From: an uncultured Fodinibius sp.
Lineage (GTDB): Bacteria > Bacteroidota > Rhodothermia > Balneolales > Balneolaceae
Direction: 5' to 3'
Assembly (NCBI GenBank): GCA_913056235.1
Contig: CAJXMW010000002.1
Span: 538,851-602,850, forward strand
DNA length: 64,000 nt
Shown: positions 53,262-63,785 of the stretch, piece by piece
Layout of the letters: every line of letters starts with the position of its first letter
How positions within the stretch are numbered: the first letter of the stretch is position 1
Notes under the pieces: generated by a model
Databases searched by the model: none
Seen by the model: only the letters and a program-made list of their open reading frames with translations
What the model was told of the DNA's origin: nothing
Made by a program: the position numbers and the translations under genes

Positions 53262-54011
53262 ATGGATCAGGAAAAAACATCGAAATGGGCGTTAACATGC
53301 ATTGGATTTGGAATAGTAGCAGTAGTGGTCTTATTACTTTCGGGCTATGGATACCAATGGAATTGGTGGGGACTGAATACGGCCTTTACCTGGCTGTTGC
53401 CTTCAAGTGGCATACTCGGTCTGATCGGCTTTTCGCTGGCAGTTATTTTTGGCTTTATAAAGTGGAACGATTCAGCGCGAAAGGGATCAGCAGTAGCAGT
53501 GGTTGGACTGGTGTTAAGCGTGGCCGTGTTGGGCACCCTCGGCTACTGGTTTAATGAAGCGCAGAAATACCCACCTATCCATGATATTACCACCGATATT
53601 GAAAATCCTCCCCGCTTTAACAATATCGTGGCTTTACGGGCAGATGCACCGAACGATACTACCTATGGCGATCAGGATAAAGGACAAACACAACGTGAGG
53701 CCTATCCGGATATTCAAACGCTGTATCTTGATGTGGAATATGAGGAGGCTTATAATCGGGCATTGCAGGCAGCAAAACAGATGCCTTGGGAAGATATCGT
53801 CACTTCAGATCAACAAGAAGGGATTATCGAGGCCGTGGATAAGTTAGCTTGGTTTGGCTTTAAAGATGATATTGTTATTCGCATTGATACCGCCGAAACA
53901 TCTTCGCGAAGCAAAATTGACGTGCGATCCGTCTCGCGCATTGGCCGGGGAGATATTGGTGTGAACGCACATCGCATTCGAGATTATTTAAGGATTGTGA
54001 AAAGTCAATAG
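53262..54011 (+). CDS. DUF1499 membrane protein
   Basis: The 249-residue protein has three N-terminal helices (ALTCIGFGIVAVVVLLLSGYG; GILGLIGFSLAVIFGFI; AVAVVGLVLSVAVLGTLGYWF). A C-terminal DUF1499 domain follows (YPDIQTLYLDVEYEEAYNRALQAAKQMPWED; IEAVDKLAWFGFKDDIVIRID; IDVRSVSRIGRGDIGVNAHRIRDYLR). The function of the family is unknown. The first ATG lies 26 bp after the transporter stop. Confidence 0.85.
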   Translation: MDQEKTSKWALTCIGFGIVAVVVLLLSGYGYQWNWWGLNTAFTWLLPSSGILGLIGFSLAVIFGFIKWNDSARKGSAVAVVGLVLSVAVLGTLGYWFNEAQKYPPIHDITTDIENPPRFNNIVALRADAPNDTTYGDQDKGQTQREAYPDIQTLYLDVEYEEAYNRALQAAKQMPWEDIVTSDQQEGIIEAVDKLAWFGFKDDIVIRIDTAETSSRSKIDVRSVSRIGRGDIGVNAHRIRDYLRIVKSQ

Positions 54012-54145
54012 AAAAAGAGTGATCCGTAAGTGTTATCGGGCGCCTACGTGGTTTTATGAGCATGATATAGTTGAGCTTAATGAAGGCAATAGTAATTTTC
54101 TATTAATGTATCAGTGAATAATTCATATAATTAGAGTGGAAATAA

Positions 54146-56422
<2,277 letters not shown>

Positions 56423-56447
56423 GGTTGACTTCTTTTCACTTAATCTT

Positions 56448-56478
56448 AAAAGGCAGCCCTACCAGGCTGCCTTTTTTT
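56448..56478 (+). terminator. Rho-independent terminator of katG
   Basis: AAAAGGCAGCC pairs with GGCTGCCTTTTTTT across a 6-nt loop, 25 bp after the katG stop, with a clean T-run. It marks the end of the conserved gene block and the start of the accessory region. Confidence 0.9.
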
Positions 56479-56940
56479 ATTTGTGGTATTTAATAACTAA
56501 AATGGTAAAAAATTTATAACATTGAGTTTTTCCGAAATCTTTTCTGAAGAGCAAGCATATATTTTGGAGCATTTCTTTGTTGCATCAAAGTATACTTTTT
56601 GTTTTCCCGATCATGTGATTTTTGACATGGCTATCTTCATACTGAGGGCTGACCATGATAATTTCTGCGTCTACAATAACCTTTACATTATACTTGGTTG
56701 GCCGGTTAAAAACCTGGAATGGTCTTGATTATTCGGGACAGTCTCTGTCTATTGATGGAGAATAAGCCCGAAAAGGTGTTTGGATGCCGAGCTTGATCAC
56801 CAAACCGGTTGACATCAATAAGTTTGAAATAAGATGTATGAAAGATGGGAAACAAACACACTGGGTTAGGATTGCCTGCTTGACATTTTCTCTTTTAAAG
56901 AGGGGTATACGGCAGACTTTAGCAGGTTGCTACAAATAGC
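56479..56940. other. Non-coding stretch between katG and the accessory region
   Basis: No supported gene is visible. A 68-codon frame with a TTG start (56522-56728) has no signal or motif and is probably chance. No attC-like palindrome could be recognised here, although one is expected if the adjacent gene is a cassette. Confidence 0.45.
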
Positions 56941-57318
56941 TTAAACTTTATCTTGCATTCTTTTTTCTAATTTAAGAACACTTATCAGCAAATGAATTAA
57001 ATAGATCACTATTAAAAAACCTAAGCTTACAAACATAGTTACATACGCTCCAAGCATAAAAGCAAATAAAACCAAAGAAGTAAGCCAACCCAATAATATC
57101 CATACTGTATGATTTATAGCTTGCAGCTTATCAAAGCTTTCGTCCCGGAAAAACAAATGCAAAAAGACAAATAGCAAAAAAGTCCCCACAAAGATATACA
57201 GCCAAAACTCAGAGGGGGGACCACCAGTAAGGTTTGCAAATGCAGCTGCTGGAACCAGTGATACCGCACCTCCCAGAGTCCCTTTAGATATCATGTTATT
57301 GTTTATGGTAAATTCCAT
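56941..57318 (-). CDS. Membrane protein of unknown function at the array edge
   Basis: The 125-residue protein has three to four hydrophobic helices (AVSLVPAAAFANLTGG; FWLYIFVGTFLLFVFLHLFF; HTVWILLGWLTSLVLFAFMLGAYVTMFVSLGFLIVIYLIHLLI). No family is recognised. It is on the minus strand like the genes of cassettes 1-3 and begins 76 bp beyond the last attC. It may be a terminal cassette that has lost its own attC, or flanking DNA. Confidence 0.65.
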   Translation of the reverse strand: MEFTINNNMISKGTLGGAVSLVPAAAFANLTGGPPSEFWLYIFVGTFLLFVFLHLFFRDESFDKLQAINHTVWILLGWLTSLVLFAFMLGAYVTMFVSLGFLIVIYLIHLLISVLKLEKRMQDKV

Positions 57319-57393
57319 TCAGCAAGTTTTTTTACAATTAAAGCTGACAATATAAAACAATAAGCAGGGCATCAATTCTTGATTACAAATGCC

Positions 57394-57521
57394 ATATAAC
57401 GACATGGCGCAAAACCGGCGCACGGATTGCTGTTGATTTGGCAACTAACGAAAGATGAGCTTCAAAACCAAGGGTGGTTGGGACCTGGCGAGGCACGTCC
57501 GAGTTAAAGCGCGGGTTAGCG
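57394..57521 (-). other. attC1 (most diverged, array end)
   Basis: The outer boxes are ATATAAC at 57394-57400 and GTTAGCG at 57515-57521. The left arm reads ATATAACGACATGGCGC instead of the CTAACGACCTTGCGC of the other sites. The central CAACTAACGAAAGATGAG and GGCGAGGCACGTCCGAG blocks are conserved. As the site furthest from the predicted integrase it should be the oldest, which fits the divergence. Confidence 0.8.
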
Positions 57522-57532
57522 TTCTGAAACAA

Positions 57533-57952
57533 TTAAAGACAGGTCCCATCCTCATTAGTTATTTTCTCATTGTGACCTTCTGGGATTACACTCAAGTCAT
57601 AGCTATAGCAAAGTGGATGTTGAACCTTAACATCAGTAAAAAATGCGGCTCCACGCCGATTATCTTTTTTTAAATCCCCAAATTCTAATTTCTGAGTATG
57701 CGCTTTTCCCGAACCTCTATCTTTAATGAGTACTTCGAGATCTGTTTGTTTCCAGTTATAATCTGTTCTGTTTGTGATTTCGACATTCCCCGATAAGCTA
57801 TTTGAATCACTAAATTTTATTGATATGTCGTATCTATCTTTAGTTAATGGTGACAGTGGATTAGAATCTTTGCAACTAATTAAAAAAACTAGAAATCCAA
57901 TGAGTAAAAAAGAAGATAATTTATTTACTAAGTTCATAAATAACATGATCAA
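57533..57952 (-). CDS. Cassette 1: lipoprotein of unknown function
   Basis: The 139-residue protein (ATG 57952; an internal ATG at 57937 is possible) has a lipobox FLLIGFLVFLISC. The ~110-residue mature domain is strand-rich and contains ISIKFSDSNSLSGNVEITNRTDYNWKQTDLEVLIKD. This resembles an FxLYD-like or Ig-like fold, though no family is certain. Two Cys near the end (PLCYSYDL and GTCL) may pair. The stop lies 11 bp from attC1, the normal cassette layout. Confidence 0.75.
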   Translation of the reverse strand: MIMLFMNLVNKLSSFLLIGFLVFLISCKDSNPLSPLTKDRYDISIKFSDSNSLSGNVEITNRTDYNWKQTDLEVLIKDRGSGKAHTQKLEFGDLKKDNRRGAAFFTDVKVQHPLCYSYDLSVIPEGHNEKITNEDGTCL

Positions 57953-58034
57953 AATGGATTGATTTACTCATACTTAACAACAAGGAATCAAAATTTGAAT
58001 AACATATTCATGTAGTGTTAGATCTTACGAAGAA

Positions 58035-58162
58035 CGCTAACGACCTTGCGCATAAGCTGCACGCGAATTGATGTCAAATTAGCAACTAACGAAAGACAAG
58101 ACTCAAACCCAAGATGTGGCAAGGACTTGGCGAGGCGTGTCCGCTTAATGCGCGGGTTAGGT
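58035..58162 (-). other. attC2
   Basis: The outer boxes are CGCTAAC at 58035-58041 and GTTAGGT at 58156-58162. The arms are GCGCATAAGC and CTTAATGCGC, with the central CAACTAACGAAAGACAAG. It separates cassettes 1 and 2. Confidence 0.88.
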
Positions 58163-58204
58163 AGCTCTTGAGTTAAAACAAAAAATATGGAACAAGTTGA
58201 TCAT

Positions 58205-58645
58205 TTAGATTTTATTTTCAGCTAAAGAACCAGTTGGACCTTTTTCTATTTTTGAAGGGTTCTTCAGAAAAGCTCCCAAAAGAAGAACCCCGCCTGCAGG
58301 TATAATCCAGAGCATGAGAATACCAAACCATTCTAAAGCTTGCTCTCTTATTGGTTGTATTAATCGCAATTCACTTAATCGGCTAAAAAATGTGAAGTGT
58401 AACATCAATAAGGTCCAATACAAGGCAAAGAACTTGCACCGATACCAATTTGTACCACCTTTTCTAACTTCTCCTTCTTTTAAATTACGTTTTGCAAAGT
58501 AATTTGGCACAACAAAGGGGGCAAGAAAAAAAGCACCCAGTGTCCATTTGCCCCGATCATTATTACGTTGATGGGAATCAAAAAATATCCATATTGCAAA
58601 AAGAAGAGGTAAAACTGCCGGCTCTAGGAGATAGTATATCGACAT
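58205..58645 (-). CDS. Cassette 2: four-helix membrane protein
   Basis: The 146-residue protein has hydrophobic helices at YLLEPAVLPLLFAIWIFFD, WTLGAFFLAPFVVPNYFA, FFALYWTLLMLHFTFFS and WFGILMLWIIPAGGVLLLGAF. The loop DSHQRNNDRGKWTLGAFF and the basic KRNLKEGEVRKGG segment are cytosolic in the most likely topology. No family is recognised. The gene sits between attC2 and attC3, 43 bp from the attC2 box. Confidence 0.75.
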   Translation of the reverse strand: MSIYYLLEPAVLPLLFAIWIFFDSHQRNNDRGKWTLGAFFLAPFVVPNYFAKRNLKEGEVRKGGTNWYRCKFFALYWTLLMLHFTFFSRLSELRLIQPIREQALEWFGILMLWIIPAGGVLLLGAFLKNPSKIEKGPTGSLAENKI

Positions 58646-58724
58646 TAGTACTTATTTTAATTACAGGTAGTGATTCAAAAAGCTTGTAATTAGGTTATTA
58701 GAACTTCAACCCCAAAACCGAGCT

Positions 58725-58855
58725 ACCTAACGACCTTGCGCATAAGGGGGGTGCAAAACAGCGTTGAATTTGTTTTAAAATGTACTGCGAAAACTTATCA
58801 AACCGAAACCGGCAGCCAACGGCGAGGCACGTCCCACTTAATGCGCAGGTTAGGT
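58725..58855 (-). other. attC3 (variant centre)
   Basis: The outer boxes are ACCTAAC at 58725-58731 and GTTAGGT at 58849-58855. The outer arms match the other sites (CGACCTTGCGCATAA; CTTAATGCGC). The centre differs: CAACTAACGAAAG is missing and replaced by TGTTTTAAAATGTACTGCG, so the site is 131 bp. Confidence 0.85.
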
Positions 58856-58934
58856 AGCTTTAAATGGGAGATTTAATTTTCTTCTCCCTTATCTTTATTT
58901 GATGATTTTTTGTTAGAAGGTTTTTCTCCTTCCT

Positions 58935-59444
58935 TTATGATTTCACCTTCAGAGCTTTAGGTTTTTGATTTTCTTGATCTTGATCTGTCATAATGTAATG
59001 AATGGTTTGTTTGGAATTGTTAGGACCGTTTTTGGAGTAGTTGAAGAAATATGGGCCTGCTGCTAATAGGACAAATAATATTGTCGAAATTATAAATCCA
59101 TTTGCTTTGTGCAGGTGATATGACTTAATGTTATTATTGTTGTAATTAAATTCATGAGATACAGCCAATTCATCAATTAATGCTTTTTTTAAGTCTTTGT
59201 TCGCTTGAGTAGTATCAACATCATTTTGATCATAATAATCTTCTAAACCTTCATAGTACTCTTCCCAGTCAGAATTTGGAGGTATATATCTGTATCCAAA
59301 GTTGAAATAAGATCGAATTATGTGATATAACGCAACAAATAGACTTAGTATTGATAAAACAAGAAGCCCAATAAAAATGCATTTTGGCCAGCCTTCAACA
59401 AAATCAAATACCGAAGTTAAATAATAGTAAATAATACTTCCCAA
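58935..59444 (-). CDS. Cassette 3: two-helix membrane protein with cytosolic loop
   Basis: The 169-residue protein has an N-terminal helix (CIFIGLLVLSILSLFVALYHIIRSYF). A ~75-residue acidic Tyr/Asp/Asn-rich segment follows, then a second helix (ANGFIISTILFVLLAAGPYFF) and a short tail. The motif ELAVSHEFNYNNNNIKSYHLHKANGFI before TM2 resembles a family of small membrane proteins of unknown role seen in accessory regions. No known domain is certain. It sits between attC3 and attC4 in the normal cassette orientation. Confidence 0.72.
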   Translation of the reverse strand: MGSIIYYYLTSVFDFVEGWPKCIFIGLLVLSILSLFVALYHIIRSYFNFGYRYIPPNSDWEEYYEGLEDYYDQNDVDTTQANKDLKKALIDELAVSHEFNYNNNNIKSYHLHKANGFIISTILFVLLAAGPYFFNYSKNGPNNSKQTIHYIMTDQDQENQKPKALKVKS

Positions 59445-59568
59445 GAAAGCTGATACACCAATAGGGATATTTAAGGATTTGTTAAGTTGGTGTTTCCTCT
59501 CTAAGCCTTTGAAATAGCTATTTTAATAGAACTGAAATCTTTCCATTATGAAATTCTGAATTAAAGCT

Positions 59569-59696
59569 ACCTAACGACCTTGCGCATAAGCTGCACGCGA
59601 ATGAATGTTGAATTAGCAACTAACGAAAGAGGAGTCGTAAAACCAAGAGGTGGAGAGGCTTGGCGAGGTGCGTCCGAGTTAATGCGCTGGTTAGGC
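59569..59696 (-). other. attC4
   Basis: The outer boxes are ACCTAAC at 59569-59575 and GTTAGGC at 59690-59696. The arms are GCGCATAAGC/GTTAATGCGC, with the central CAACTAACGAAAGAGGAG. Confidence 0.88.
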
Positions 59697-60362
59697 TTGG
59701 GACCGAAACCAGTGGCAACGAAACTGGCCAGCTAAACAGGAACAACGGTTTTCGAGAAAGAGCTAGCGGCGCCAGTGACAAAACGTGAACCAAGAGACCG
59801 TCAACGGCTAGGGCACCGGAAAAGTTTTGATAAAGTCTCATCGGTACGCGATAAGAAAATTCCCAACGTTAGTTGCTGGAAATTCGGGAAAAGCACTGGT
59901 GCAGATTCATGACTTTTTAAGGCCACTCGTTAAAAGGAGCAGAAAAATGGAAGCAAAATATTGAGCTTAAAAGAAGCAATCGTTAACCAACGGCCAAGAA
60001 TTGTAGACTGCTAAAAGCCCAAACATAGCAGGAATTTTTGCTGCAACTTTTTTAACAAAATGGGAAGGCGGGAACGGAGGCAACGATGAAGGAAATCCCG
60101 GAAAGAAGCAGCGCTGTTGGCCCCGACCGCGCGGGCGCCAGTGCCAGGCTGGACGATGGGAGCAGGAAGGCACCAGCCGGGAAGCAGCTACAAATTTGGA
60201 AAAGCCACTCGTTAACCAAAGCCGAAAAACTGGAGCTCTGCAGCCCGCCCGGCAAAAGCACTCGTTAAAACGAGCAACAAACCGGAAGCCATTTTGGGCC
60301 AGAAAAAAAGCAAAAAAACGTCGCCCAACCTGACGACAAAACGGGATGGCCTTGCCCGAGCA
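59697..60362 (-). other. Cassette 4: no credible gene, related to cassette 5
   Basis: About 666 bp with no ORF that respects the cassette borders; the long minus-strand frames here run into attC4 or attC5. It shares many blocks with cassette 5, including AACCAAGAGACCG, GGCTAGGGCACC, AAAAGCACTGGTGCAGATTC and CACTCGTTAA, in the same order. The block (G)CCACTCGTTAA occurs at 59922, 60204 and 60258. Blocks of cassette 5's right end occur twice here (ACAAAATGGGA near 60054, ACAAAACGGGATGGCCTTG near 60336), so part of the unit is internally duplicated. Likely a non-coding cassette. Confidence 0.7.
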
Positions 60363-60490
60363 GCCTAACGACCTTGCGCTTAACCGGCGTGCGGGTTGAT
60401 GTTGATTTGGCAACTAACGAAAGATGAGTCGTAAAACCAAGGAGGGCAGAGAATTGGCGAGGCACGTCCGCGTTAAAGCGCGGGTTAGGC
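60363..60490 (-). other. attC5
   Basis: The outer boxes are GCCTAAC at 60363-60369 and GTTAGGC at 60484-60490. The arms are GCGCTTAACC and GCGTTAAAGCGC; the extra A in the right arm on the plus strand sets the polarity. The central CAACTAACGAAAGATGAG is conserved. Confidence 0.9.
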
Positions 60491-60865
60491 TTGGGGACGA
60501 GAACTGTGGCTGTGGACAAGGAAAACCCAAACAGAAGCAATGGTTTTAGAAAAGGTTGCCGCGGCGCCAGTGACAAAGCATGAACCAAGAGACCGAAAAG
60601 GCTAGGGCACCTAGGAAAAATGTTAGAAAAGCAGGAATACGAAATGTCGAAAAGGACAGGGATACGAGCTAGAGAAAAAGCACTGGTGCAGATTCGCAGC
60701 GTTTTAAAGTCACTCGTTAAAAAGAGCAAAATCTGGGGGCAAACTTTTTAGCCATTTATAAGCGATCGCTAACCAACGACTAAAAACCGTAACCCATTAA
60801 AAGCCCAGTTTACAGCAAAAATTGTGGCGCAACCTTTGACAAAATGGGATGGCCTTAGCCGCGCA
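60491..60865 (-). other. Cassette 5: no credible gene, related to cassette 4
   Basis: About 375 bp between attC5 and attC6. The only long minus-strand frame (60265-60729) crosses the whole of attC5, and its reading is shifted relative to the matching part of cassette 4, so it is not a conserved protein. Possible products are a small RNA or a promoter, or the cassette is cryptic. Stem-capable CTCGTTAAAAAGAG at 60713 matches CTCGTTAAAACGAG in cassette 4. Confidence 0.7.
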
Positions 60866-60993
60866 GCCTAACGACCTTGCGCATAACCTGCGCACTGATT
60901 AATGATGAATTAGCAACTAACGAAAGAAGAGACGTAAAACCAAGACTAGTAAAGAATAGGCGAGGTGCGTCCGAGTTAATGCGCGGGTTATAC
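60866..60993 (-). other. attC6
   Basis: The outer boxes are GCCTAAC at 60866-60872 and GTTATAC at 60987-60993. The arms are GCGCATAACC and GTTAATGCGC, with the central CAACTAACGAAAGAAGAG. Confidence 0.88.
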
Positions 60994-61204
60994 CGCTAAT
61001 ACTCTTGATCTATTTATCATAAAACCTAACATAGTAAATTCATTGAGCTTTAAATAGTTGTCAGAATAGATACTCTGTAATGGATTTGAATTTATTTTGT
61101 AACAAATGTACTACTAAATATTCTTGAAAATACGTAGAGCCAAATAATAATATAAAATCAACTGGAGAGAGTTATTAATCTCCACTTCATCAAATATAAA
61201 TATT

Positions 61205-62485
61205 ATGAATAGATACATAACAACATTTTACCTGTTCCTTGGAGCGTTACTTTTATTTATTGGTTGTGAGGATCGTTCTACATCAACTAATCAAGAGACA
61301 ACAGATAATGAAGTAGTTATAAATAGACCTAATGTATTGAATGGTTCTCTTTCTTTTGACACTAGGGGTGACTTCAATCTTTTTGTTCAAGAACTTCGAG
61401 GAATTCCTCAAGACGAACTAAATGAATATATGGAAAATGAGTTTGGAGAATTTACTTCTCTTAGACAGAGGAAAGAAAAGTTGCAAAAACAAAACGGGAC
61501 AAGTACTCAAAGCAATGAAATACTTCAATTAGATGTAAAAGATCCAAATTTTGAGAGTATCATCAATGAACAGGGGGTATTTCAAATAGAAGATCAGGTT
61601 TTCAAGATTACAAATAAGCACACTTACTTATTTAAAGATAGAGAAGCATTTGATTCTTTTACTATTCCTAAAAATAAATTAAATGATCCAACTACCTCAT
61701 ACATTGCACCTTGCGAGGACAGACAAATAGAGCAGTTAGAAGAAGAGGTTTATCGCATTGAAAATTGTGGAGGCACTGGGGGAGGTGGTGGAACTGATCC
61801 TGGAGATGGGGATGATGGAGGTACAAATCCTGATGATCTTGATCCTTCTGATAATATTGACATTGATTACGCCTCATCTCGTACCTCTGAATACGAAAGT
61901 GGCGGAACTACAGGACGTTTGCGTGGTGAATCGTGGAATCAAAATTTCTTTATTTATAGCAGTGTTGGTACAAAATCTGTTCATGAAAGACATACTTGGG
62001 GAAAGTGGTGGGACAGAACAGCTGAGGAAATTACACTAGATTCTTTTATAAAGTATAGTTACGGAGAGAAAAAAGTTGGTTTCAGTGTGATTGAGGCAGG
62101 TTTAAATTATAATTATGGCTCTTTTGCTGCGCCTATTGTTAATAGTATTCTTACTGATGTTCTTAATATGAGTTCAAACTCAACTCTAACTCGTTTTATA
62201 ACTGATCAGGTTTCAGGTTTAGATTTAGAACTAACTATTTATAAACATGAACTCAATGAAGGTTACGACGTAGATCTCTCCCCTGAATTTCAAGAGGCAT
62301 ACACGAAAAAGAAGTTAGATGCTAAACGAATTAAAAAAACCTATGACTGGTCAACAGCTATTGTAAGTTATCCTCCTGGTATCGAAGAGTCAGCTGTAGA
62401 CTTTAAACTTGAAATTCTTCGTTCTGTTCATACCTTAAAACACGATGGTTACTATTTAGGATTTATCACAGATAAACGAGAGTAA
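61205..62485 (+). CDS. Cassette 6, gene a: large lipoprotein with Gly/Asp linker
   Basis: The 426-residue protein has a lipobox (LYLFLGALLLFIGC). A ~170-residue charged N-domain follows. A low-complexity Gly/Asp linker (about residues 192-215) leads to a C-terminal domain (FFIYSSVGTKSVHERHTWGKWWDRTAEEITLDSFIKYSYGEKKVG; LTRFITDQVSGLDLELTIYKHELNEGYDV). No family is recognised. It is on the plus strand, opposite to the polarity inferred for the array, and is followed by a strong hairpin and two further exported proteins. Confidence 0.72.
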   Translation: MNRYITTFYLFLGALLLFIGCEDRSTSTNQETTDNEVVINRPNVLNGSLSFDTRGDFNLFVQELRGIPQDELNEYMENEFGEFTSLRQRKEKLQKQNGTSTQSNEILQLDVKDPNFESIINEQGVFQIEDQVFKITNKHTYLFKDREAFDSFTIPKNKLNDPTTSYIAPCEDRQIEQLEEEVYRIENCGGTGGGGGTDPGDGDDGGTNPDDLDPSDNIDIDYASSRTSEYESGGTTGRLRGESWNQNFFIYSSVGTKSVHERHTWGKWWDRTAEEITLDSFIKYSYGEKKVGFSVIEAGLNYNYGSFAAPIVNSILTDVLNMSSNSTLTRFITDQVSGLDLELTIYKHELNEGYDVDLSPEFQEAYTKKKLDAKRIKKTYDWSTAIVSYPPGIEESAVDFKLEILRSVHTLKHDGYYLGFITDKRE

Positions 62486-62501
62486 ACTTCTTTTTTCTTT
62501 T

Positions 62502-62533
62502 AATCACTGGAGCTAATTTAAACTCCAGTGATT
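62502..62533. terminator. Hairpin after the first cassette-6 gene
   Basis: AATCACTGGAG (62502-62512) pairs with CTCCAGTGATT (62523-62533) across a 10-nt AT loop. It lies 17 bp after the stop and 32 bp before the next start. It could end or attenuate transcription into the next two genes. Confidence 0.55.
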
Positions 62534-62564
62534 AATTATTTGAAAACTAATTTCCTACGCTATT

Positions 62565-63101
62565 ATGAAAAAATTATCACTTGCCGTAATTCTCCTTTTT
62601 CTATCATCTATAACTTTAGCCCAAGAAACAGAAAAGGTTATACGGTTGAATATCGTTAATCCAAGTTTAGAGTATGAACAACCTCTTTCCCAGAACGCAA
62701 CTGTTTCCGCAAACATAGGTATCGGATATAGTGGTTCCTATCCTAACCTGACAACTACAACATTTGGTACAGGTATAAATTATGTTATTGCACCGTTTGC
62801 AGATTTTCAGTACAAACGCTTTTACAATCTGAATAAACGATCGGAGCTAAATAAAACAACAGATAATAATTCCGGAAATTTCTTCTCATTTAGATTCAAA
62901 ATCCGGGGACCTTCAATAGATGATAACATAGTACGAAAAGCTGATTATGATTTTGCAATTGGTCCAACATGGGGGATTCAAAGACAGTATGGGAATTTTC
63001 ATTTATTGTTCGATCTTGGTCCTCAGTTTTACTTTGATTCAGAAGGGAACAGTGGTTTTTGGCCTTTAATGCCACAAATAAATCTGGGTTTAAATCTGTA
63101 G
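62565..63101 (+). CDS. Cassette 6, gene b: exported outer-membrane-like protein
   Basis: The 178-residue protein has a signal peptide (LSLAVILLFLSSITLAQ). Alternating strands follow (VSANIGIGYSGSYP; YVIAPFADFQYKRFYN; FFSFRFKIRGPSID; DFAIGPTWGIQRQYGNFHLLFDLGPQFYFD), ending MPQINLGLNL. A C-terminal aromatic/hydrophobic strand is usual for small beta-barrels. It resembles Bacteroidota DUF3575-type barrels, but membership is not certain. Confidence 0.7.
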   Translation: MKKLSLAVILLFLSSITLAQETEKVIRLNIVNPSLEYEQPLSQNATVSANIGIGYSGSYPNLTTTTFGTGINYVIAPFADFQYKRFYNLNKRSELNKTTDNNSGNFFSFRFKIRGPSIDDNIVRKADYDFAIGPTWGIQRQYGNFHLLFDLGPQFYFDSEGNSGFWPLMPQINLGLNL

Positions 63102-63129
63102 TAATAAGCTTTACAAAGGGTTTTGTTCG

Positions 63130-63750
63130 ATGTTTAAACGTCTACTTTTTTCATGTCTTTTTATTTGCATTGTTGTTGGTCAACTATATGGTCAAGAGGC
63201 TTACTTACTTAAAATAGGTGCCCAAAAAAAGATTAGCCCTAATTTTAAACTTAATGATAAGACTTTCAAGCAAGCTAATGCTGAGGGGATTCATTTATCG
63301 CTATACAATTTTGAACATGTCCCTTTGTCGGTAGAGTTTTATTTTTCCAAAGGTTATGAATCTTCAATAGATTTTTCTTACGGAACAAGGTTATCGTATC
63401 TATTCTTTTCCGAAAGTCGTCATTGGCTGAAAGCTGGTTTTAGCGGGGGTCGTTTTAAGATGGGAGACCCTGAGAGAGGTAGGGAAGTTGGAGAAATACG
63501 GGAAGATGAGTTTCATGAAAATTTAAAACCATTCGTAGAATGGAACTGGAATTTTTCTAAACATATAAGCCTGTTCGCAAATACTGGCTATAGGTTTTTG
63601 AGAAGCAATACTGGAACTGTTAAAGAAGTCTACGAGCGATACGAGAATGGAGATCCCAAAAGAATTAGAGTTTCTAATGATAGAAGTGTATATGGCTCGG
63701 GCTTTGAATTTAGCCTTGGATTGGATGTTACCCTATTTAGAACAAATTGA
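63130..63750 (+). CDS. Cassette 6, gene c: exported beta-barrel-like protein
   Basis: The 206-residue protein has a signal peptide (LLFSCLFICIVVGQLYGQ). Strand-rich segments follow (PLSVEFYFSKGYESSIDFSYGTRLSYLFF; WLKAGFSGGRFKMGD; KPFVEWNWNFSKHISLFANTGYRFL; GSGFEFSLGLDVTLF). A small outer-membrane barrel is likely. It starts 28 bp after gene b, so the two are probably co-transcribed. The stop lies 35 bp from attC7. Confidence 0.7.
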   Translation: MFKRLLFSCLFICIVVGQLYGQEAYLLKIGAQKKISPNFKLNDKTFKQANAEGIHLSLYNFEHVPLSVEFYFSKGYESSIDFSYGTRLSYLFFSESRHWLKAGFSGGRFKMGDPERGREVGEIREDEFHENLKPFVEWNWNFSKHISLFANTGYRFLRSNTGTVKEVYERYENGDPKRIRVSNDRSVYGSGFEFSLGLDVTLFRTN

Positions 63751-63785
63751 TTTAAAAATACCGATTATCAGATTTTTTATTAGCG

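Noticed and set aside
56522..56728. 68-codon frame with TTG start after katG
   Set aside because: No motif, signal or ribosome binding site, and no neighbour context.
56820..56880. GTTAGGA in CACTGGGTTAGGATTG as a further attC box
   Set aside because: No matching partner box and no arm similarity to the seven sites.
59620..60729. Long minus-strand frames of 73, 148 and 154 codons
   Set aside because: They run into or through attC4 and attC5 and their reading frame is not kept between the two related cassettes; the translations are low-information.
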